Source of the DNA: Sulfurospirillum multivorans DSM 12446
Lineage (GTDB): Bacteria; Campylobacterota; Campylobacteria; Campylobacterales; Sulfurospirillaceae
Direction of reading: 5' to 3'
NCBI RefSeq assembly: GCF_000568815.1
Contig: NZ_CP007201.1
Location: 2,985,654 to 3,049,653, forward strand
Length of the DNA: 64,000 nt
Shown: positions 1 to 8,369 of the stretch, piece by piece
How positions within the stretch are numbered: the first letter of the stretch is position 1
Layout: every line of letters starts with the position of its first letter
The notes under the pieces: generated by a model
Told to the model about the DNA's origin: nothing
Databases searched by the model: none
Seen by the model: only the letters and a program-made list of their open reading frames with translations
Position numbers and translations under genes: made by a program

Positions 1-941
1 TATCTGAAGCATATTTAGCGTACACCGCTGGGAAAACAACAGCAAAAATTGGTCGTCAATATATTGCAACGCCTCTTATTGCTTCAAGTCCATCACGAAT
101 GATCAAACAATCCTTTGAGGGTGCAACCCTTGTTAATAAAGATCTTCCACAAACAATGCTCTTTGCAGCCTACGTCGATAAATACCAAAATAGAACAGAT
201 ACCGCAGGCAGTGTTGCAGACTTTACCAATAACTTCTGGATCGCCTCGCCTCTTCCTGGCGCCACATCCGCCGTTGCTGGCAATACAAAAGCGTGGAATA
301 CCCTTGATGGAGATGCTTACAGTTTAATGGCGGTTAACCAATCTATCCCTTATCTTAAACTTACAGGTCAATGGGTAGGTATTACCGATCTTGCAGACAT
401 CTATTACGGTGAAATTGCGTTTAGTGGCAAAACGGATAGCTTTAGGTATGGTCTTGCTGGTCAATACGAAGTAACGGACTTTGACAATACGATGAATACA
501 AACGACTCAGGCTATTACGGTCTAAAAATGAATCTTGGCGTTGGTGCATTTAATACCTATGTTGCTTACTCCGAAATTGACGAAGACACTACGGCGATCC
601 CTGGTGTTGGTGGTGGACCTTATGGAACAATTTATACAAGCCAAGTCTGATATACCCCAGGTACCTTTAATGCAGGGGCTAAAGCTTATGCTATCGATGC
701 AAACTATAATTTTAAAGAGTTCGGTCTTCTCGCAGGTATCCGCTATTCTAATGTTGATATTCCTACAGGAAATGGCACTACTGCCGCTTACGAAATAGAC
801 TACACAACTCTTTATCTCAACTACAAATTTGCAGGTGCCCTCAAAGGTCTTGCCATAGATGTAGGCTATGAGGATGGTGATTTTAGTAAAGCAAATTCAG
901 ATACCAGCGAATTTAGATTTAACGTTAATTATAACTTTTAA
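1..941 (+). pseudogene. OprD-like outer-membrane porin, 5' partial, with an in-frame TGA stop
   Basis: The window opens inside this gene. One frame runs from base 3 to a TAA at 939-941, broken only by a TGA at 648-650. Both halves have the alternating, aromatic-rich composition of a beta-barrel, and the second half ends with Phe (NYNF), as outer-membrane barrels usually do. The first half reads like epsilonproteobacterial OprD/major porins (GRQYIATPL..., then a conserved S-R-M-I-K stretch). The family forms general or specific diffusion pores in the outer membrane. Because the frame resumes directly after the TGA and keeps good barrel sequence, this is a recent nonsense change, a sequencing error or a readthrough codon. 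A selenocysteine is unlikely in a porin. The upstream end lies outside the window. Confidence 0.75.
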
Positions 942-955
942 TGAAAGGACCTACC

Positions 956-2233
956 ATGTATAAAAAAATTAGTTTAGCGCTTATTACAGCAACGTTTTTG
1001 ATGACAGGTTGCGCAACTGCAACACAAACATCAACCAAAATTGATTCTTCCATCAAAGCGGAAGATATGCCTTATGATGCAAGCAAAGTTGATATTGCAA
1101 GTCTTAAAGAACCTTTGCCTCGTGTCGTTAAATATCTTGAAGAAAAGAGTATTCCTTCTAGTATGCTTGTTGATTATAAGTATGTTAGAGATGCTATTGG
1201 AAACGGTACTCAAAAAGGAGCCAAGGCTCTTTTACTGGATGCACGTCCTACGAAGAGCTACCTTGTTATGCCAGGAATCCCAGCAAGCCTCAATGTTCCA
1301 GGAACTGCGCAAGATGCATTTGACTCAGCGTACCCTCAGATTGAAAAACTTCCTAAAAATCACCCTATATTAGTTCATGGCGGTGGTTACCAATGTCTTT
1401 ATGGACCTCGTTTGGTCACCTTTCTTCAAGCGAAAGGATTTACAAATATTAAACTCTATCTAGGCTCAACGCCAGAGTATATTCAACAACCTGATGGCTA
1501 TAAAGATATTACCGTCTATATGGCTAAAGGCATGTTTACGAAAAATGAAGCCGTTTTCCTTGATGCAAGACCTCTTGCGATGTTCCAAAAAGAGACAATT
1601 GTTGGTGCTCATTATATGAATGATACAGAATTTGAAAAGCTCAAAGGTCGTTTACCCGCTGATCTTAAAACACCTATTGTCACGTTTTGTGCAGGACTAG
1701 AATGTGAAAAGTCACACAACCTTGCGAAAGAACTCAAAAAAATGGGCTACAAAAATGTCAGCACTTTTTCAGGTGGACTTCCTGCATGGAAAGAGTTAAA
1801 ACTTCCAACCACCGGTGGAGCTAAAGTAGAAGTGCCTAAAGTTGCCGTTGCTGATAAATTCTTAGATGGTGTTAAACTGGGCTTAGATGAAGGAACGGTT
1901 GATGGAGAGTGGTACAAAGCAGCCATTCTGAGTGGTAAACTTGCTTCAAATATTGCAGTCATTGATGTACGAACACCTTCTGAGTACAAAAGTGGACATC
2001 TTCCGGGCGCGCTTAATGTAGAGGCAGGGGATTTAAAAGCTGAAGCATTCTTGGCAAAACTTCCAGCGGGCAAAGTCATCGTATTTAGCTGTGCAACGGG
2101 AGGTCGTGCTATGGAAGCATGGATGAAACTTAATAAAGCAAAACTTGCGGGAAAAGCACTGTTTTTTGATGCAAATATCAAATGCAGTGCCGATGGAAAA
2201 TGTGATATTAAAGTGAATGAGCCATTAGGTTAA
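956..2233 (+). CDS. Lipoprotein with three rhodanese domains
   Basis: 425 residues. The chosen ATG at 956 follows an AAAGGA ribosome-binding site at 944-949; an upstream in-frame ATG at 941 overlaps the porin stop and lacks one. The N-terminus is a lipoprotein signal with lipobox LMTGC (Cys19), so the protein should be lipid-anchored and face the periplasm. Three rhodanese domains follow, with likely active-site cysteines Cys147 (GGYQC), Cys245 (TFCAG, with a second Cys250) and Cys379 (FSCATGG). Rhodaneses carry persulfide sulfur, and in sulfur-respiring Campylobacterota such proteins deliver polysulfide sulfur to membrane reductases. The specific sulfur donor is not evident. It lies 14 bases after the porin and ends at a strong terminator. 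Confidence 0.85.
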   Translation: MYKKISLALITATFLMTGCATATQTSTKIDSSIKAEDMPYDASKVDIASLKEPLPRVVKYLEEKSIPSSMLVDYKYVRDAIGNGTQKGAKALLLDARPTKSYLVMPGIPASLNVPGTAQDAFDSAYPQIEKLPKNHPILVHGGGYQCLYGPRLVTFLQAKGFTNIKLYLGSTPEYIQQPDGYKDITVYMAKGMFTKNEAVFLDARPLAMFQKETIVGAHYMNDTEFEKLKGRLPADLKTPIVTFCAGLECEKSHNLAKELKKMGYKNVSTFSGGLPAWKELKLPTTGGAKVEVPKVAVADKFLDGVKLGLDEGTVDGEWYKAAILSGKLASNIAVIDVRTPSEYKSGHLPGALNVEAGDLKAEAFLAKLPAGKVIVFSCATGGRAMEAWMKLNKAKLAGKALFFDANIKCSADGKCDIKVNEPLG

Positions 2234-2240
2234 CGTATAC

Positions 2241-2270
2241 GTAAGCCTCTTTTCAAGAGGCTTACCCTTT
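2241..2270. terminator. Bidirectional terminator
   Basis: A perfect 11-bp stem, GTAAGCCTCTT at 2241-2251 and its complement at 2255-2265, with a 3-base loop, followed by a T-rich tract. It separates the plus-strand rhodanese gene from the convergent minus-strand operon. Confidence 0.85.
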
Positions 2271-2942
2271 TTATTCTGGCTTATCCCTACAAATATGATA
2301 GCCTAAGCCTTTCTTACTTTCAATGAGATTACTCCCACACTTATCGCGAATACGTTTAATGTGCATTCTCACCGTTGTGCTATTCACAAATTTTTCATCG
2401 GAGAGAATCTCAGCAATCTCTTCAACGGCACAGGATCGACAAATATTTTTCACAAGATATTGGATAATCTGATTCTCTTTTGAGGTGAGCGAAATGACCA
2501 AATTATTTTTTGAAAGCCGATATTTATTCAGATCATACACAAATTTATTTTTAAGATAAATAATGTTTTCATCGGTATCAAAATGACAATGTCTTGCCGA
2601 TTGAAGAATACGATACCGAAGCTCTTCTAGCTCAAAAGGTTCTTTGAGATAATCGCTACAACCAGATTCATACCCAACCTTGAGATACTCAAAGTCCAAA
2701 AATTTGCTAATCAAAATAATAGGCACCCTAATCTTATTTTCTCGAATCTGTTTGGTGAGCTCCAATGCTTCAAAATCAGGTGCTTCAATCGATAAAATGA
2801 CAACATCATAGCTCTTTTTATAAATAGCATCAAAGACCGTCGATGCGTCTTTAAAAAGCTCAAATACACACGCAAAAGGGCTAAAATGATGCAAAATCTT
2901 TGAGGTTAAAACCGTATCGTTGAGCAGGAGCAAGATACGCAT
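2271..2942 (-). CDS. OmpR-type response regulator lacking the phospho-acceptor aspartate
   Basis: 223 residues: an N-terminal receiver-like domain (about 1-115) and a C-terminal winged helix (about 125-220) with the usual OmpR-type recognition region (TTVRMHIKRIRDK...) and a C-terminal G-L-G-Y hairpin. The residue normally phosphorylated at the end of beta-3 is Ser51 (VVILSIEAPD), where the family has Asp, and the acidic pair after beta-1 is reduced to Asn-Asp. The conserved Lys is present (Lys100, in YLKEPF). It is therefore probably not regulated by classical phosphotransfer. No histidine kinase is adjacent. It is the last gene of the arsC-to-regulator operon, 2 bases after the mini-thioredoxin, so it could sense thiol, metal or arsenic status, but that is inference. 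Confidence 0.8.
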   Translation of the reverse strand: MRILLLLNDTVLTSKILHHFSPFACVFELFKDASTVFDAIYKKSYDVVILSIEAPDFEALELTKQIRENKIRVPIILISKFLDFEYLKVGYESGCSDYLKEPFELEELRYRILQSARHCHFDTDENIIYLKNKFVYDLNKYRLSKNNLVISLTSKENQIIQYLVKNICRSCAVEEIAEILSDEKFVNSTTVRMHIKRIRDKCGSNLIESKKGLGYHICRDKPE

Positions 2943-2944
2943 TT

Positions 2945-3175
2945 TTATCCTAAAAGGGTAACGATTTCATCCACACTTAAAAGCTTCCCGCTGCTGAGCA
3001 CCTTGCCATCGACCACCAATGCAGGCGTTGATGTGACACCGTAATTCATAATTTGCATAATGTCTTCGACTTTTTCAACCTGCGCAAAAATTCCTTTTTT
3101 CGCCACTGCTTCTTTTACATGTAAGGTTAACGCTTGGCATTTTGAACAGCCTGTTCCCAAAATTTCGATTTTCAT
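2945..3175 (-). CDS. Small thioredoxin-like redox disulfide protein
   Basis: 76 residues, a minimal thioredoxin fold with the redox motif GTGCSKC (Cys10, Cys13) and a cis-proline segment (TSTPALV). It matches the redox-active disulfide protein 2 family of glutaredoxin-sized cytoplasmic proteins. The start overlaps the stop of the preceding rhodanese gene by 4 bases, so the two are translationally coupled. In arsenic/sulfur operons such proteins are thought to reduce arsenate reductases or permease partners; the exact partner is not shown by sequence. Confidence 0.85.
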   Translation of the reverse strand: MKIEILGTGCSKCQALTLHVKEAVAKKGIFAQVEKVEDIMQIMNYGVTSTPALVVDGKVLSSGKLLSVDEIVTLLG

Positions 3176-3633
3176 TTTTTCTCCTTCATTTTTTTGTACT
3201 CGTCTAAAAATTCTTTGGCATTCTCGCCGCGTAAAAAATCTGCCGTTTTCAAAAGCCCATCATTGAGGTATTTTGCGTTATAGCCGTTTTGCACCAAAAA
3301 GAGGCGCGCGATGTTTGACCTGTCATTATGCGGGCAGGCTGTGATGATGAGCTTATCTTTTGGAAGCTCTCCTAAGCGTTTTGGCAATTCGTTTAGCGGA
3401 ATATTGATAGCAAAATTCATATGCCATACCTCAAACTCTTCACGAAAACGAATATCCACTAAAATAGCTTTTCCCTCTTCAACAAGCACGAGCATATCGG
3501 GCGTTTTGATCTTCATCGTTTCGCGTTCTTTATAATCAAATTTTGAAAGGTACTCCTCAAAACTCACTTTTTTCAGCTCTGCTGCTTGAAGGAGTCCTAC
3601 AAGTGCCAACAGTATACACATCACTTTTTTCAT
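3172..3633 (-). CDS. Exported single-domain rhodanese
   Basis: 153 residues with a cleavable-looking signal peptide (MKKVMCILLALVGLLQAAEL) and one rhodanese domain covering about residues 40-150. The active-site loop is TACPHNDRSN with Cys100. The sequence around it is clearly related to the cytoplasmic rhodanese at 6300-6668 (shared pattern I-P-L-N-E-L-P, then CP and RSNIA), so the two may be duplicates for different compartments. Sulfur or thiol transfer in the periplasm is the family role; substrate unknown. Confidence 0.85.
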   Translation of the reverse strand: MKKVMCILLALVGLLQAAELKKVSFEEYLSKFDYKERETMKIKTPDMLVLVEEGKAILVDIRFREEFEVWHMNFAINIPLNELPKRLGELPKDKLIITACPHNDRSNIARLFLVQNGYNAKYLNDGLLKTADFLRGENAKEFLDEYKKMKEKK

Positions 3634-3644
3634 TTTTTCTCCTT

Positions 3645-4604
3645 TTATAAAATTGCGTTAAACAGATACCCAATTCCCATAATACCCACCGCGACGATGC
3701 CAAAAAAGGTCGCAATGAGCTTTACATGTAAAATGCGTTTGAGGATCATCGCTTCAGGTAAACTCAAAGCCGTGATCGCCATCATAAAGCTGAGCGCCGT
3801 ACCAAGGAGCATGCCTTTAGAGGTCAAAACCTCAATCAGCGGCATGACGCCCGCAGCATTAGAGTACATCGGAACGCCCAAAATTACGGCTAAAGGCACG
3901 CTGTACCACGCATCGCTTCCTGCGTATTTCACGATGAATTCTGTGGGAATGTAGCCGTGAATAAACGCTCCAATGCCCACACCAATCATCACATACAGAT
4001 AGATTTTTTGCAAAATATCCATCGTGTACGCCCATGACTCTTTCACCCTTTTTTGCATCGTCATCTTAATCTCGACATCTTCCAAATCGCCACTCATCGG
4101 CACAACAGGAATCAGCACGTATTTTTCCATCCCAAGCTTACCTACGATAAAACCGCCAATGATGGCGACCAAAAGCCCAAAGCCGATGTAAAGAGCGGTG
4201 ATTTTCCATCCAAAAAGCCCAAACAAAAGCGCAATGGCAATCTCGTTGTTCATCGGACTCGAGATCAAAAAACTAAAGGTAATGCCAAGAGGAATACGTG
4301 CTTGCATAAACCCTAAAAACAGAGGAATCGCAGAACAGCTGCAAAACGGCGTGATAACGCCAAAAAGAGCCGCCAAGATATTGCCTGTAAATTCACTTTT
4401 ACCTTGCAGATAAACCCTAACTTTCTCCGTGTTAAAATACGTTCGTAAAAAACTTACCGCAAAAATGATCAGTACCAACAACATATAAATTTTAAGGGTA
4501 TCATAGATAAAGAAATGAATAGCACCTCCTGCTTGAGAGGCTTTATCCATTCCAAAAACATCCGCTACCAAAATATCAACGATTCTTTCCCACCAATCAA
4601 ACAT
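3645..4604 (-). CDS. arsP: ArsP-family permease
   Basis: 319 residues, about eight hydrophobic segments, of the DUF318/permease family. The signature TPFCSCSAIP lies in a membrane helix near residue 90; paired cysteines in this motif are used by ArsP proteins to bind trivalent organoarsenicals. Described ArsP proteins from Campylobacter export trivalent organoarsenicals such as methylarsenite and roxarsone(III). The start overlaps the stop of the CDF gene by 8 bases. Its position in an ars operon supports the assignment, although other family members have been linked to other metal(loid)s. Confidence 0.8.
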   Translation of the reverse strand: MFDWWERIVDILVADVFGMDKASQAGGAIHFFIYDTLKIYMLLVLIIFAVSFLRTYFNTEKVRVYLQGKSEFTGNILAALFGVITPFCSCSAIPLFLGFMQARIPLGITFSFLISSPMNNEIAIALLFGLFGWKITALYIGFGLLVAIIGGFIVGKLGMEKYVLIPVVPMSGDLEDVEIKMTMQKRVKESWAYTMDILQKIYLYVMIGVGIGAFIHGYIPTEFIVKYAGSDAWYSVPLAVILGVPMYSNAAGVMPLIEVLTSKGMLLGTALSFMMAITALSLPEAMILKRILHVKLIATFFGIVAVGIMGIGYLFNAIL

Positions 4605-5568
4605 GTGAGCATCCTTTAGTGTAAATTAATTCTTTATGATCGGCACTCTCAAATTCCGCTTGCAACGTAACATGCGAAATCCCAAAATGCTCTTCTAATT
4701 CCTCTTCGATACGAGCAATAACAGCTGTCACCTCTGACAAAGGCAAATTCTCTTTAAAATCCACATGGGCTTCAAGATGAACTTCTTTGTCGTTGAGTTG
4801 CCAAAGATGAACATGGTGGAGATTTTCAACCTCCTCGAACGCTAAAACAGACTTCTCAATATCCTTTACATGTAAACCTTTTGGACTAAATTGCATCAAA
4901 ATCGCCGTCGTCTCTTTAATCAGTGAAAACGAGGTAAAAATAAGATAAAGCGCAATCGCAATGGTAATAAGCGGATCTATCCAATACGCCCCAAAATATT
5001 TCATACCCAAACCGCCAATAAGGACAGCGACTGAGGTCATCGTATCACTTAAAAGATGCAAGTAAGCGGCTTTCATATTAAGATTCTCTTTGGCATCTTT
5101 TTGGATAAGAAGCACACTAACAAAGTTAAAGACAATCCCCAAAAGCGCTAAATAAATCACAATATCTGAATCAATCACATGAGGATGCATCAACTTTGCC
5201 ACACCCTCAACGATTAAATAAACACCAATGCCCGCCAACACTGCAGCATTAAACAATGCCGCGACAATCTCCACTCGTTTATACCCAAATGTCTTCTCTT
5301 CACTGCTCTCTTTGGCAGAGACTTTATTGGCCCACCACGCGATAAACAGTGCCATAACATCTGAAAAGTTATGAAGTGCGTCACTTAAAAGTGCCAAAGA
5401 ACCCGATACAACGCCTCCAATAACCTGAGCCGTCGTGATAAAGACATTGAGGACAATCGTTATGAAAAGATTTTTCCCTGTGACAGTGTGATGATGGTGA
5501 CCACTATGGTCTTCTTCTTTGTGTTCATGACCTTGGTCATGGTTGTGATTAGCGTGTTCGTGTTTCAT
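4597..5568 (-). CDS. Cation diffusion facilitator (Zn/Co/Cd exporter, CzcD type)
   Basis: 323 residues. The start at 5568 forms a 4-base ATGA overlap with the stop of the upstream gene and has GGAG before it; a longer in-frame start at 5583 is less likely. A histidine-rich N-terminal tail of about 27 residues (HEHANHNHDQGHEH...) precedes six membrane helices and a cytoplasmic C-terminal domain. Metal-site helices carry HNFSD (helix 2) and HLLSD (helix 5), the H-x3-D pattern of zinc-type CDF proteins. It should export Zn(II) or a similar divalent cation from cytoplasm to periplasm by proton exchange. Confidence 0.9.
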   Translation of the reverse strand: MKHEHANHNHDQGHEHKEEDHSGHHHHTVTGKNLFITIVLNVFITTAQVIGGVVSGSLALLSDALHNFSDVMALFIAWWANKVSAKESSEEKTFGYKRVEIVAALFNAAVLAGIGVYLIVEGVAKLMHPHVIDSDIVIYLALLGIVFNFVSVLLIQKDAKENLNMKAAYLHLLSDTMTSVAVLIGGLGMKYFGAYWIDPLITIAIALYLIFTSFSLIKETTAILMQFSPKGLHVKDIEKSVLAFEEVENLHHVHLWQLNDKEVHLEAHVDFKENLPLSEVTAVIARIEEELEEHFGISHVTLQAEFESADHKELIYTKGCSHV

Positions 5569-6297
5569 GAGATAAGACTCCAAATCATTTTAATGCCAAT
5601 CGCATACAACGATAGAGCAATAAACTTTCGTGTCTGTTCCACACTGAGTTTAAAAATCATAATGTGATTGCCAATCACACCACCAAGGGCTGCCGCAACT
5701 GCTACAACTCCTAAAAGAATCCAATCAATTTCGATAAGATAAACGTAGGTCAAAAAAGCGGAAAGGGTTGAAAAAGGGATCATAAAACTAACCGTTATCG
5801 CCGTCTGTTTCGCATCGTATCCCAAATAAATAAGCAAAGGGATAATAATCGCTCCTCCGCCAATGCCTAAAAGCCCCGCTAAAAATCCAACAATAGCACC
5901 CATGACTAGCATCACCCATGCTTTCGTATACGTAACAGCGCCTTTTTCTTTTGCCTTAGCATCATCGTAGCACTAAAAATAAAAAAAGTGCAAAAGCACA
6001 TTTGACATAATAGGTATCCATCTGTGTTGCGCTATAAGCACCCAAAGGCGCACAGGCAACGGACATAAAGACAAACGGTAAGACCTGCTTGACATCAATG
6101 CTTTTACGCAGTACATTCATAATTGATGCACCCAGCGTTGAAGCAGTGTTGGCAAACAGACCGACCGCTTTAGCTAAATCAAATCCCACACCTAGAAAAC
6201 TAAGGATAGGAATAAGTGCCACTGAAGAGCCTGTTCCTCCGATGGAAAAAAGGGTTGAGATCACCAATGTGATCCCAAAATAAATTAGATATTCCAC
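5565..6297 (-). pseudogene. TSUP/TauE-SafE permease split by a one-base frameshift
   Basis: The first half (6297-5962, 111 codons) has the N-terminal TSUP repeat with GGTGSS and ends at a TGA. The second half (readable from GTG at 5915 to 5565) has the second repeat with the matching GIGGG motif, in the next frame. TSUP proteins are normally single chains of about 250 residues with two such repeats and export sulfite, sulfoacetate or thiosulfate. Joining the halves needs one base removed, most simply within 5961-5973; a deletion in the nearby T7 run would hit a TAG, so this is not a simple homopolymer slip. Possibilities are a real mutation, a sequencing error, or two separately translated halves. 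Confidence 0.75.
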
Positions 6298-6299
6298 GA

Positions 6300-6668
6300 T
6301 TATGCTTCCAAATGAAGGTCTTTGGCTTTGCCACCTTTAAGACGCTCCATTAACTTTATCATTCCGCAGGTAAGGATTTTCGCGTTGAAACCTTTGAGGG
6401 AGAGATACTGTTTGGCGATATTCGAACGACACGATTCAGGACATGCACACACAATGATTTTATCGTTTGGTAGTTCGCTTAAACGATCAGGAAGTTCATT
6501 GAGAGGAATGTTACATGTAAAAGGAAGTCCCCACACTTTATGCTCAAAACCATAACGCACATCCAACAAGATTGCCTCACCTTTGTTGTACATCGTTATA
6601 AAATCATCTGCTTCCACTTTTGCACTCACAATAGCCTTCATATCGAGGCTACGAATATAACTGTCCAT
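6300..6668 (-). CDS. Cytoplasmic single-domain rhodanese
   Basis: 122 residues with no signal peptide. The rhodanese loop is CACPESCRSN with three cysteines (Cys74, Cys76, Cys80); Cys76 aligns with the active cysteine of the exported rhodanese at 3172-3633. It sits directly before the TSUP permease gene (2 bases), a common pairing in which rhodanese and permease handle sulfite, thiosulfate or sulfane sulfur. Extra cysteines in the loop might also bind As(III) or form disulfides; this is speculation. Confidence 0.85.
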   Translation of the reverse strand: MDSYIRSLDMKAIVSAKVEADDFITMYNKGEAILLDVRYGFEHKVWGLPFTCNIPLNELPDRLSELPNDKIIVCACPESCRSNIAKQYLSLKGFNAKILTCGMIKLMERLKGGKAKDLHLEA

Positions 6669-6677
6669 CTTTTCTCC

Positions 6678-7121
6678 TTAGAAAATAACGTTTTGCTCTT
6701 TAAGCTTTGCGATCAGTTGTTCATAATTCACGGCACCGATATGTCGATCAGACTCAGCGCCCTTAGCATCGAGATAAATTTGTGTCGGAATCATCTGTAT
6801 TCTATAATCACGCGTCGCTAGTTGGTCATTGTAAACCTCTACAAAATAGATCGCACTTTGAGGATACTCTTGTTTCGCGCGGTACAGCAATTTTCCCATC
6901 TCCACACACGAAGCACAACTGGTCGAGCCAAACTCAACAAGCATTGGTGTTTTACCTATCTGGGAAGCTATCTGCGCGTACGGCGTTGCTTCTAACATCG
7001 CTGTTGAAGCCTCTTGCGTCTTTTTCAAAGGCGACGCGATAGGCTTTTTATCTTCTACTTTTGCCTCACCACACCCGACTAAAAGAAACGTTAACACCAC
7101 TAAAATAATCTTTTTTTTCAT
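6678..7121 (-). CDS. Thioredoxin-like lipoprotein
   Basis: 147 residues. The start at 7121 has AGGA before it; longer in-frame versions only read through the ccdA-like gene and are rejected. Signal peptide with lipobox LVGC (Cys17), a short linker, then a thioredoxin domain with redox motif SCASC (Cys69, Cys72) and a cis-proline loop (MIPTQIYL). It should be a membrane-anchored periplasmic thiol reductant. The adjacent CcdA-like transporter is its likely electron source. Confidence 0.88.
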   Translation of the reverse strand: MKKKIILVVLTFLLVGCGEAKVEDKKPIASPLKKTQEASTAMLEATPYAQIASQIGKTPMLVEFGSTSCASCVEMGKLLYRAKQEYPQSAIYFVEVYNDQLATRDYRIQMIPTQIYLDAKGAESDRHIGAVNYEQLIAKLKEQNVIF

Positions 7122-7129
7122 CTTTTTTC

Positions 7130-7837
7130 CTAAAATACAAGATACGTTTGGTAGAGAAAATAACAACCAATTCCCACCAAAACCACGATAAAAAAGCCAT
7201 TGATAAAGCGACTCACCCTGCCTATTTTTTGACTCGAAACCACGCTTTGCGTAAATCCAAGCGAAGTTCCTGCCACCAAAAGCAACATGCCATGTCCTAG
7301 CGCAAATGCCAACACAAGCGCGTACGAATAAACCCAACCGCTTTGACTTGCGATGGTGATGATAGCAACCAACGGCGCCGACGCACACGGCGTGCTCACC
7401 AGTCCAAAAATAAGCCCGATGATCACCGCACCCAAAAGTTTAAATCTCAAAAATTTTCGTGCCACTTTGTCTTTATCGAACCCTTGAATCCATCCAAGGG
7501 CGTAGGCAACGACACTAAATGTCGCAAGAGCTGCAAGAAGATACGCCCAAAAGGGAGCAAGGGAGAGCATCATGCCCATCTTGGAAACCAAAAGCATCAA
7601 CAGTGAAAAACTGATGACCAAACCTAACACAAAAAGCAGGGAATATTGGTAAATAAAGACTTTTTTCTGCTTGGCGTTTAGATCTTTTGAAAGCCCCAAA
7701 GCGCTACCTGCAAGCAGTGGCAAGGTGATGATGGAACACGGAGCCAAAGAGGTTAAAAGACCAATGCCAAACGAAGCAACAATAGCCCATATTCCAAACT
7801 GTGAGGTCATTTCAATGAGCATCTGCTCCCAAGTCAT
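7130..7837 (-). CDS. CcdA/DsbD-type thiol-electron transporter
   Basis: 235 residues, six predicted membrane helices. The two conserved proline-cysteine motifs of the family are present: LAPCS (Cys34) in helix 1 and STPCAS (Cys151) in helix 4. CcdA proteins carry reducing equivalents from cytoplasmic thioredoxin across the inner membrane to periplasmic thioredoxin-like partners, here most likely the lipoprotein encoded 8 bases downstream. Its start overlaps the arsC stop by 4 bases. Placement inside an ars operon suggests maintenance of periplasmic thiols under arsenic stress. Confidence 0.87.
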   Translation of the reverse strand: MTWEQMLIEMTSQFGIWAIVASFGIGLLTSLAPCSIITLPLLAGSALGLSKDLNAKQKKVFIYQYSLLFVLGLVISFSLLMLLVSKMGMMLSLAPFWAYLLAALATFSVVAYALGWIQGFDKDKVARKFLRFKLLGAVIIGLIFGLVSTPCASAPLVAIITIASQSGWVYSYALVLAFALGHGMLLLVAGTSLGFTQSVVSSQKIGRVSRFINGFFIVVLVGIGCYFLYQTYLVF

Positions 7838-8232
7838 AAGAGTTCGGCTTTGATAATCGGCAAGAGTTCGGCTTCAATCGCTTTACATGTAAGAATAAAC
7901 GCACCGTAATCTTTGCCATCAGGATCGGAAAATCCTACGTGGATTTTAGGGATGGGACGAGGAAACATCGGGCAGGTTTCATTGGCATGATCGCACACCG
8001 TGACGACCAAATCGAAGTTTACATGTAAAACCTCATCCAGCGTTTTAGAGTGATACGAATCGTTCCAAATGCCCTCTTCTTCTAAAACTCTTTTCGCATA
8101 GGCGTTCACTTTACCACTTGCACGCACCCCCGCACTGTAAGCTTCAATGCCTTCTAATTTGGCATTCACAAGTGCTTCAGCGATGATGCTTCGACAACTG
8201 TTTCCCGTACATAAAATCAGAACTTTTTTCAT
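7834..8232 (-). CDS. arsC: Arsenate reductase, low-molecular-weight phosphatase type (first copy)
   Basis: 132 residues with the P-loop CTGNSCRS (Cys8 nucleophile) at the N-terminus and the DP loop (FSDPDG) near residue 101, characteristic of LMW-PTPase-fold arsenate reductases. It reduces As(V) to As(III) in the cytoplasm using thioredoxin or glutaredoxin-like thiols. It is the first gene of the ten-gene minus-strand operon. A second homologue lies at 9742-10173; the two differ strongly, so they are not a recent duplication. Confidence 0.88.
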   Translation of the reverse strand: MKKVLILCTGNSCRSIIAEALVNAKLEGIEAYSAGVRASGKVNAYAKRVLEEEGIWNDSYHSKTLDEVLHVNFDLVVTVCDHANETCPMFPRPIPKIHVGFSDPDGKDYGAFILTCKAIEAELLPIIKAELL

Positions 8233-8240
8233 TTTTCACC

Positions 8241-8315
8241 TTTACATGTAACCCATTGAAAGTATAGTAGCATAAATTATCTTTATATCAAGATATATTG
8301 ATATAAAGATAATTT
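8241..8315 (-). promoter_or_regulatory. arsC operon promoter with ArsR-type operator
   Basis: A perfect inverted repeat with 18-bp arms at 8274-8291 and 8298-8315, spacer GATATA. Its core, ATATCAA-GATATA-TTGATAT, resembles ArsR/SmtB operators. Read on the minus strand, TTGATA within the repeat can serve as -35, with TACTAT about 16 bases downstream as -10, so a bound repressor would block polymerase. A TTTACATGTAAC palindrome (8241-8252) lies in the leader just before the arsC ribosome-binding site. Confidence 0.8.
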
Positions 8316-8369
8316 CTTACTCTTTGGCACTTCTTGAGTCGTATATCCAAGAAGTGCGCTAACCTTGTT

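Noticed and set aside
648-650. Selenocysteine codon in the porin
   Set aside because: Porins do not use selenocysteine and no suitable SECIS-like hairpin is evident directly after the TGA.
1747-2181. 144-codon open frame opposite the rhodanese lipoprotein
   Set aside because: It is a shadow of the real gene, with no ribosome-binding site and low-complexity Ser/Pro/Ala composition.
7122-7388. Longer N-terminus for the thioredoxin lipoprotein
   Set aside because: It is the antiparallel-frame readthrough of the ccdA-like gene; the lipoprotein signal and AGGA place the start at 7121.
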